This document shows positions 41,566 to 47,136 of a DNA stretch of 47,136 bases, one piece after another. The translations under genes were made by a program, and so were the position numbers. The stretch's first letter is position 1. Every line of letters starts with the position of its first letter. The notes beneath the pieces were generated by a model. It saw only the letters and a program-made list of their open reading frames with translations. It searched no databases and was not told the DNA's origin. The stretch spans positions 741,665 to 788,800 of the forward strand of contig CP070684.1 of assembly GCA_020352775.1 (NCBI GenBank), written 5' to 3'. The stretch is from Candidatus Omnitrophota bacterium. Lineage in GTDB: Bacteria; Omnitrophota; Gorgyraeia; Duberdicusellales; 4484-171.

Positions 41566-42654
41566 GTGGAGAGAGTTATACACGAGGAGCGCAGGCTAAG
41601 CTTTTTTGAAAAATATCTTACTCTTTGGGTTTTAGGGTGTATCGGACTAGGTATTTTACTTGGTAAACTATTTCCACAGGTAGCAGTGAATCTAGATAAG
41701 ATATCGATTTATCAAGTATCAATTCCCATAGCAATATGCCTTTTCTTTATGATGTACCCTATTATGGTAAAAATTGACTTTGCCGAAGTTATCAAGGCAG
41801 GCAAAACGCCAAAGCCCGTTGTTCTAACGTTGTTTATTAACTGGTGCATTAAACCATTTACAATGCTTGCTATTGCTAGTATTTTTTTGGGAGTATTCTT
41901 TAAGGGGTGGCTTCCGGGCCTTGAAATCGTCAAAGGAGGGCAGCAAGTAGAATTATATCGATCCTATATTTCTGGCTGTATATTGTTAGGTATTGCGCCC
42001 TGCACAGCAATGGTGCTTATTTGGGGGCATCTATCTAAGGGTAATGATGGCCACACCTTGGTCATGGTGGCAATAAACTCCCTCACTATGTTATTTTTAT
42101 ATGCCCCATTAGGGGGGTGGCTTCTGGGTATTAATAAAATGCCTATTCCCTGGCAGACAATAGTTTTATCGGTTGTAATCTATGTTGGCTTGCCACTAAT
42201 TTTAGGGTTTTATTCGCGCAGATGGATAATTGCTAAAAAAGGCTTTAAGTGGTTTGAAGAGAAATTCATTCATTATTTAACAGAAGTGTCCATAGGTGCG
42301 TTGCTTGTTACGCTGATTTTTTTGTTCTCCTTTAAGGGTGATTTGATCATCAGCCAGCCGCAGATAATATTTTTAATAGCAATACCGCTTCTTATTCAAA
42401 CTTGTTTTATATTTGCTTTAACATATATAATGGCAAAATGGCTTAAATTACCATATAGGGATGCGGCTCCTTCTGCATTGATAGGGGCTAGTAACCACTT
42501 TGAGGTGGCTATTGCAACATCTACTATATTGTTTGGTTTGTCTTCAGGTGCATCTTTGGCAACTGTGGTAGGGGTGCTGATTGAGGTGCCTGTAATGTTA
42601 ATGCTAGTAAGAGTTTGTTTGAGGACAAAACATATATTTGAAAGAAAAGGATGA
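41566..42654 (+). CDS. acr3: ACR3-type arsenite efflux permease
   Basis: The 362-residue protein has ten membrane helices and the ACR3 hallmarks: [23 protein letters not shown] at the N-terminus, the conserved cysteine in [18 protein letters not shown] and the glutamate in [19 protein letters not shown]. It expels As(OH)3/arsenite using the proton motive force. GTG start with AAAAGGAG upstream. It is the terminal structural gene of the operon that begins at 39916. Confidence 0.95.
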   Translation: MERVIHEERRLSFFEKYLTLWVLGCIGLGILLGKLFPQVAVNLDKISIYQVSIPIAICLFFMMYPIMVKIDFAEVIKAGKTPKPVVLTLFINWCIKPFTMLAIASIFLGVFFKGWLPGLEIVKGGQQVELYRSYISGCILLGIAPCTAMVLIWGHLSKGNDGHTLVMVAINSLTMLFLYAPLGGWLLGINKMPIPWQTIVLSVVIYVGLPLILGFYSRRWIIAKKGFKWFEEKFIHYLTEVSIGALLVTLIFLFSFKGDLIISQPQIIFLIAIPLLIQTCFIFALTYIMAKWLKLPYRDAAPSALIGASNHFEVAIATSTILFGLSSGASLATVVGVLIEVPVMLMLVRVCLRTKHIFERKG

Positions 42655-42665
42655 CATAAGTCAGA

Positions 42666-42718
42666 TAACAGAGGAGAGGACCCCCCCCATATTTGCCCCT
42701 AGTATTTTATCCCCCTTA
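42666..42718 (+). repeat. Dispersed intergenic repeat, copy R1
   Basis: Begins TAACAGAGGAGAGGA, contains a C8 run and TTTGCCCCTAGTATTTTA, and ends CCCTTA. Closely similar to 44614-44665 and 45335-45380. It lies between acr3 and the flavin reductase gene. Confidence 0.8.
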
Positions 42719-42743
42719 ACAAATCAAGTATTTTTGGTAAGAT
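42716..42743 (+). promoter_or_regulatory. Extended -10 promoter, copy 2, before flavin reductase
   Basis: TTAACA (42716-42721), 16 bases, TGGTAAGAT with TAAGAT at 42738-42743. About 31 of 35 bases match the block at 17546-17580. Confidence 0.65.
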
Positions 42744-42772
42744 ATTGGAGTGGAGGGGGGGAGTGTAGGTAA

Positions 42773-43315
42773 ATGAAAAAGAAAGCATATCCTTTATCAC
42801 GAATATATCGATTGCTTGAGCCAGGACCGGTTGTAATGGTTGTGACATCACATAAGGGCAAGGCCAATGTTATGACCATGTCATGGCATACTATGATGGA
42901 GTTTACCCCAGCATTGATAGGATGCGTGGTCAGCAATAGAAACTACACCTTTAAAACCTTGAAAAAAACAAAAGAATGCGTTATAGCCATACCTGCGGCA
43001 AAAATGGCAAAAAAGGTAGTGGGAATCGGAAGCGTTTCAGGTAAAAATATAGATAAATTTAAAAAGTTCGGATTAACAGCAAAACCCGCATCAGTTGTTA
43101 AAGCGCCTCTTATTGCTGAGTGTTTCGCCAATATCGAATGTAAGGTTGTGGATACGGCCCTGGTCAATAAGTATAATTTTTTTATACTCAAAGTAGTCAA
43201 AGCATGGATCGATTCCACACAAAGAAAACCAGTGTCTCTTCATCATCACGGCAAAGGTTTTTTTACTGTTAACAATAAAAAAATAAAGGTCCCTTTTAAA
43301 AGCGGGGAGCCGTAA
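42773..43315 (+). CDS. Flavin reductase-like FMN-binding protein (flavoredoxin type)
   Basis: The 180-residue protein has the split-barrel flavin reductase pattern: PVVMVVTSHKGKANVMTMSWHTMMEFTPALIGCVVS, then YTFKTLKKTKECVIAIPAA and FGLTAKPASVVKAPLIAECFANIECKVVD. Flavoredoxins bind FMN and carry electrons to other flavoenzymes or reductases. Nothing shows the partner. The start is preceded by GGAGG at 42754-42758, 14 bases upstream. It sits between an arsenic operon and a persulfide-handling enzyme. Confidence 0.88.
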   Translation: MKKKAYPLSRIYRLLEPGPVVMVVTSHKGKANVMTMSWHTMMEFTPALIGCVVSNRNYTFKTLKKTKECVIAIPAAKMAKKVVGIGSVSGKNIDKFKKFGLTAKPASVVKAPLIAECFANIECKVVDTALVNKYNFFILKVVKAWIDSTQRKPVSLHHHGKGFFTVNNKKIKVPFKSGEP

Positions 43316-43337
43316 AGGGTAAAAAGGGGGGTAATAA

Positions 43338-44573
43338 ATGGAAAAAGGCCTAAAACAATTCATGGCGGGTAGTTGCTATTCATATATTCTAAGTTCAAAT
43401 TCGCAAGCCCTAATCATCGATCCTCACATAAGTTTGTTAGAGGAATATACCAAATATTTAGCAAAAAACAGATTAAACCTTAAATATATAATTGATACCC
43501 ATACCCACGCAGATCATTTTTCTCTAGCAGCAATATTGAAAGATAAATTTAAAGCGCCGGTATTGATGCATGAAAAGGCCATATCGGAAGTAGCAGATAA
43601 GAGGTTAAAAGAAAGCGATGAGATCAGTATAGGGAATAAGCAGTTTAGGGTTTTATACAGCCCTGGACATACGGATGACACGATCAATATTTATGGAGAA
43701 GGGAATGTATTTACCGGGGATGTTCTTTTAATAGGAAGTGTGGGCAGGACAGATTTTCAAAACGGCTCCCCTGAATCTATGTTTGATACCTTGCAAAAGC
43801 TAAAGAATCTTCCGGATAGCACAAAAGTATTCCCTGCTCATGACTATAATGAGAAAAGATCTTCTACGATCGGCAGAGAGAAAGCAACAAATCCTTTCAT
43901 GAAAGAAAATAATAAAGATTTGTTCGTTCAAAACGCGCGTTCAAAGACGCTTCCTAAGCCGTTTAATATTGATAATATCATCAGAGTAAACCAAAAAGGT
44001 GAAGCCAAGACTATAGAAATGATTTCTCCCAAAGAAGCCTCTGCGCTTATTTCCAAGGATTCGCAGTTCAAATTACTGGATGTAAGATCTGCTTTGGAAT
44101 TTAACGAAACGCACTTGAAGGATTCCACTAATATTCCGATCGATATGTTGAGCTTAAAAATAAATAGCTTAAGTCAAAGTGGCCAAAAATATATAGTCTT
44201 TTGCAGGACCGGTAACCGCTCTCCCATGGCCGCAGATATGCTATTGCAATCGGGTATTTCTGCGGTGAAAGTAATGGAGGGAGGCATAACGCGTTGGCAA
44301 AAAGAAAAGCTGCCTATTATAAAAGGGCAGGGAGAGTTGTCTTTAGAGCGCCAAGTCAGGATTATTGCCGGCAGCATGGTGCTTTTAGGCATAGTATTGG
44401 CATGGCTAGCGCATTGGGCGTTTATTTTTATTTCTGTTGTGGTGGCTAGTGGTTTAGTCTTTGCAGGATTAACCGATAATTGTCTTATGGGCATCCTATT
44501 GATGAAACTCCCTTATAATAAAAAGATATATAAGGCTAAGCTAGGCGGCGGCACATGCTCCATCAGCCAATAA
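43338..44573 (+). CDS. Metallo-beta-lactamase / rhodanese / DUF2892 fusion (persulfide dioxygenase-like)
   Basis: The 411-residue protein has three parts. Residues 1-200 are an ETHE1/glyoxalase II-type MBL domain: THTHADH (55-60), H111 in SPGHTDD, D128 in FTGDVL and H168 in FPAHDYN. Residues 225-335 are a rhodanese with the active-site cysteine C289 in FCRTGNRS. Residues 338-405 are DUF2892 (LSLERQVRIIAGSMVLLGIVLAWLAHW, LTDNCLMGILL) with two membrane helices, the YgaP tail. ETHE1 oxidises glutathione persulfide to sulfite and rhodanese moves sulfane sulfur, so a membrane-tethered sulfur-transfer/oxidation enzyme is likely. It is 22 bases after the flavin reductase. Confidence 0.88.
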   Translation: MEKGLKQFMAGSCYSYILSSNSQALIIDPHISLLEEYTKYLAKNRLNLKYIIDTHTHADHFSLAAILKDKFKAPVLMHEKAISEVADKRLKESDEISIGNKQFRVLYSPGHTDDTINIYGEGNVFTGDVLLIGSVGRTDFQNGSPESMFDTLQKLKNLPDSTKVFPAHDYNEKRSSTIGREKATNPFMKENNKDLFVQNARSKTLPKPFNIDNIIRVNQKGEAKTIEMISPKEASALISKDSQFKLLDVRSALEFNETHLKDSTNIPIDMLSLKINSLSQSGQKYIVFCRTGNRSPMAADMLLQSGISAVKVMEGGITRWQKEKLPIIKGQGELSLERQVRIIAGSMVLLGIVLAWLAHWAFIFISVVVASGLVFAGLTDNCLMGILLMKLPYNKKIYKAKLGGGTCSISQ

Positions 44574-44613
44574 AGATTAGATGATAAACGATCAAACCCA
44601 GTGTTTTAAGTTC

Positions 44614-44665
44614 TAATAGAGGAGAGGACTCCCCCCATATTTGCCCCTAGTATTTTAACCCTTAT
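44614..44665 (+). repeat. Dispersed intergenic repeat, copy R2
   Basis: TAATAGAGGAGAGGA followed by a C run and TTTGCCCCTAGTATTTTAACCCTTATA. Its right flank (TTATAGAGAATTATGTTG) also resembles 39811-39834, suggesting a mosaic of smaller modules. Confidence 0.8.
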
Positions 44666-44676
44666 AGAGAATTATG

Positions 44677-44704
44677 TTGTAAGTGTCTTTCTTTGCTGTA
44701 AAAT
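44677..44704 (+). promoter_or_regulatory. Promoter of YbjQ copy 2
   Basis: TTGTAA (44677-44682), 16 bases, TAAAAT (44699-44704), 30 bases before ATG 44735. Confidence 0.6.
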
Positions 44705-44734
44705 GAAAAATAACCATTTAAAAAGGAAGGGATC

Positions 44735-45292
44735 ATGAAGATATTTCGAACGATCGGCTCTTTAGCTTTCGTGCTCGGGCTTTTCACTACGATATTTGCC
44801 GGGATGCCCTGGCTTGTGGTAGTTGAGGATGATCCGGTTATACCTTGGTGGTTCAGGATAGCTATTTTTTCTATTCTGGGTGGTATCCTGATTGTCTTGG
44901 CGGCAGTGGCTATCGAACAGAGAAAAGCCAAGGCAACAGTGGGGGAGATTCCGCCTGCTCGGTCCGGATCCCGAATGCTGCTGATTAATTCTACAGATAT
45001 TCCCGGGCGTGAGCCCACTGATATTCTGGGCTTGGTCAAAGGTCATACTATTTATGCTATCTGGCTTGGTAAGGATCTTTCTGCTTTGTTGAGGCTGGTC
45101 CTTGGCGGTGAATTGACCGAGTATACGGAAATGATAGGACGGGCTCGTCAGCTAGCTACTGATCGGATGATTGCCCAGGCTGAGAAGTTAGGGGCTGATG
45201 CGATTATCAACGTACGCTATATGACCAATAGCGTCGTCGGTAGTGCCGCTGAGCTTTTGGCCTATGGCACAGCCGTTAAGCTGAGTAAATAG
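44735..45292 (+). CDS. YbjQ (UPF0145)-domain membrane protein, copy 2
   Basis: The 185-residue protein is 90 percent identical to copy 1 at 37697 (18 differences, all before residue 97 except I122V). The same two membrane helices and YbjQ domain are present. Most nucleotide changes in the YbjQ half are synonymous, which suggests both copies are under selection and not decaying. AAAGGAAGG precedes ATG. It has its own promoter just after repeat R2. Confidence 0.87.
   Translation: MKIFRTIGSLAFVLGLFTTIFAGMPWLVVVEDDPVIPWWFRIAIFSILGGILIVLAAVAIEQRKAKATVGEIPPARSGSRMLLINSTDIPGREPTDILGLVKGHTIYAIWLGKDLSALLRLVLGGELTEYTEMIGRARQLATDRMIAQAEKLGADAIINVRYMTNSVVGSAAELLAYGTAVKLSK
44735..45292 (+). repeat. Direct repeat, right copy (YbjQ gene)
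   Basis: Partner of 37697-38254; the 7038-base offset encloses the arsenic, sulfur and repeat-protein genes. Confidence 0.9.
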
Positions 45293-45334
45293 ATCACCTT
45301 TTTATAGCCATCCGTTAGTTTAACATTCTAAGTT

Positions 45335-45380
45335 TAACAGAAGAGAGGCCCCATTTGTCCCTAGTATTTTAGCCCCCTTT
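45335..45380 (+). repeat. Dispersed intergenic repeat, copy R3
   Basis: TAACAGAAGAGAGG, a shorter C run, TTTGTCCCTAGTATTTTA and a C run followed by T. It is the shortest of the three copies and lies before the large terminal gene. Confidence 0.75.
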
Positions 45381-45515
45381 TTTAATCTATTGAATTATTA
45401 GCAGAAGAAGGATCTTACCCATTTTGTAATCGCTTCCAAAAAGCAGGCACATTCTATGGTTTCTGACCCATATGTATGTTATATTTAATGGTTTACTTTA
45501 TACGGTGATATCTTA

Positions 45516-47136
45516 TGGCTAAATATAACCTTTTTCGAAAAGGAACTATCTTTTTTAAGGCTGTCAACCTACTGGTGGTTGTGGCAATAATTACCGGAGG
45601 TCTATCTTTAGGCTTCTGGCGCAGTAGTAGCAGTGGGGCCGCGCTATACAACCTACCCTCACCAACAAGAATTATTTCCTTATCAAAAGACTATTCACTC
45701 CCGCTATTAAAAGGCATACGCTTTGACCCTCAAAACCCCTTAAATCTTGAGTTTATAATTGATACTGGCAGCAAAAAGGCTGCGAGTAAAGAGGAGGCTG
45801 GTCTTCTTATTCGGTATTTTTTAGCCGGATTGACCCTTTCCGAAGAGGAGTTGTGGGTCAATCTATCACCGTATGAAGAAGAAAGAGTTGCTTCTGACGA
45901 CCTGGCTTTAACTGACCTTGGTAAGGATATGTTAGGTCAGGATTATGTTTTGAAGCAACTCTTTTCTTCTTTGACCTATCCGGAAAGTAAAACCGGCCGA
46001 AATTACTGGAAAGAGGTCTATGAAGGAGTTGCCCAAATCGCTGGCACCACCAATATTCCCATAAATACCTTTAACAAAGTTTGGATTATGCCCGATAAAA
46101 TTACTGTGTATGAGAATGGTAATATTGCCTTTATTTCTCATGCTAACTTAAAGACTATGTTGGAGGAAGACTATTTTGCTTTGAAAAATAGTCCTCAATC
46201 TTCAGCTAATAATTCACAGGATAAAAATAACCAAGAAATTCATAAAGTAGCCTCAAGGGTAATGAAGGAACTAATTATTCCTAAAATAAACAATGATGTT
46301 AATTATGGCCAAAACTTTTCCACTCTTCGTCAAATCTACCATTCTCTTATCTTAGGCATCTGGTTTAAGCAAAAGTTTAAAGATACGCTATATAAACACT
46401 ACATTGACCAGGGTAAAATCAGCGGCATTGATTTAGAAGATCGAGGCGCCAAAGAAAAAATCTATCAATTATACGTAGAAGCCTATAAGAAAGGAGTCTA
46501 CAACTACATAAAAAACGAGCGTGAACCAGTTACTAAAAAAGCCATAAGCAGGCAGTATTATTCCGGTGGATTAGACTTTGGTAAGGCAATCCGTGAAGGT
46601 ATGCAAACAATTTCCACTGCTTCGGTGGGGGTTTCTGAGGGGGAGATAGATTATGCATCAGAGGGCAATTTACAGGTAGTGAGAGCTTCAGGAACTACAG
46701 TTAGTGGCAAGAAACCTCAGACTGTTTCTTCGCCGGCGGAAAAAACAACGGACAGCTCTTCTTCTCCCATCATGGGTCTTATGCGGGCAGCAATATCGAA
46801 AGTTAAGAAACTGTTTAGACGCAAGCCGATCAAAAAGAATTACGAAGTTTTAATATATCCTTTAACAGGTATTCCTTTTGAAGATCTGCGGGATGAAACA
46901 AAAAAGATATTATTTAAGGTGGGGGTAGATAATAGGTTAGTAGAAATGACCAAAGCCGCAGGAAATTATACAGGGGTTTTATTTGGGTTCGGCCTCCCTA
47001 ACTTAAGAGAATCTTTTGGCGTTAAATTCATAAAAAAACATTGGTCAGGCTTGGTAGAACTTGTCAAATCTGAAGGAAGGAGTGCAGGGGCTTTATTTGA
47101 GTCCGGCCTCCCTAACTTAAGAGAATCTTTTGGCGT
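45516..47136 (+). CDS. Start of a very large Omnitrophota-type repetitive protein (partial, no stop in window)
   Basis: An open frame of 540 codons begins at ATG 45516 and is open at the window edge. The N-terminus MAKYNLFRKGTIFFKAVNLL is a membrane/signal segment (to about 38). Residues 70-165 contain IRFDPQNPLNLEFIIDTG, IRYFLAGLTLSEEELWVNLS and LGKDMLGQDYVLKQLFSSLT, phrases I know from very long predicted proteins of Omnitrophota. A Ser-rich linker (about 410-430) and basic SKVKKLFRRKPIKK lead to a repeated part: GLPNLRESFGVKFIKKHWSG returns after 38 codons, with a 33-base exact DNA repeat (46990-47022 and 47104-47136). Total length is unknown. A possible -10 box (TATATT near 45480) precedes it. 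Confidence 0.82.
46990..47136 (+). repeat. Tandem 114-base coding repeat at the window edge
   Basis: The 33 bases at 46990-47022 recur exactly at 47104-47136, an offset of 114 bases (38 codons), in frame in the large gene. The window ends at the last base of the second copy. Confidence 0.85.

Noticed and set aside
45932-46141. Minus-strand open frame of 69 codons
   Set aside because: Entirely antisense to the large terminal gene, whose plus frame is continuous and contains family phrases.

Overview
The window looks like the chromosome of an uncultured Gram-negative bacterium of the candidate phylum Omnitrophota (OP3). The evidence is: a ribosomal/RNA polymerase gene order rpsD-rpoA-rplQ; low GC; several outer-membrane barrels and exported coiled-coil proteins; an AsmA-like/DUF3568-like protein; and, at the right edge, the start of a very large protein that I recognise from memory as a type typical of this phylum. 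That assignment is inference. No rRNA, tRNA, transposase, integrase, prophage or CRISPR array was found.

Layout. 1-1540: end of rpsD, then rpoA and rplQ. 1620-8848: a tight central-carbon cluster (aspartate aminotransferase, LeuC-like hydratase, PilT, LeuD-like subunit, isocitrate dehydrogenase, malate dehydrogenase, dihydrolipoamide dehydrogenase) that would connect aconitate/isocitrate, 2-oxoglutarate, oxaloacetate and aspartate, with pilT lodged between the two hydratase subunits. 8958-17436: envelope and housekeeping genes (941-residue exported coiled coil, YqeY, NYN nuclease-like, TerB-like, two barrels, AsmA/DUF3568). 17718-26495: RhlA-like hydrolase, two MscS channels with long exported coiled-coil N-termini, a UPF0316 membrane protein, a beta-CASP nuclease that appears to start at CTG, LD-carboxypeptidase and an ATP-grasp enzyme. 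26638-31560: barrel, Tat-signal PflX-type radical SAM enzyme, Rrf2 regulator with TauE/SafE exporter, small membrane protein, GuaA-type ATP-pyrophosphatase. 31733-37588: AbrB-type regulator, then TolC-adaptor-MacB efflux and a MATE transporter.

37697-45292 has the character of an accessory island: two 90 percent identical YbjQ-type membrane proteins in direct orientation flank a Cys-rich protein, a secreted MPKLE-repeat protein, an arsenic operon (UPF0251 regulator, frameshifted small membrane protein, ArsF-like, ArsG-like, ACR3), a flavin reductase and a metallo-beta-lactamase/rhodanese/DUF2892 fusion. A dispersed intergenic repeat occurs three times between 42.6 and 45.4 kb. From 45516 to the window end an open frame of 540 codons runs off the edge inside a repeated segment.

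The most interesting items are the arsenic operon controlled from a perfect 22-nt palindrome resembling ArsR/SmtB operators although its first gene encodes a UPF0251 protein, the frameshift at an A8 run inside that operon, the direct-repeat YbjQ pair, recurrent extended -10 promoters that share sequence far beyond the hexamers, four inverted-repeat operators lying on or next to -10 boxes, and the open-ended giant gene.
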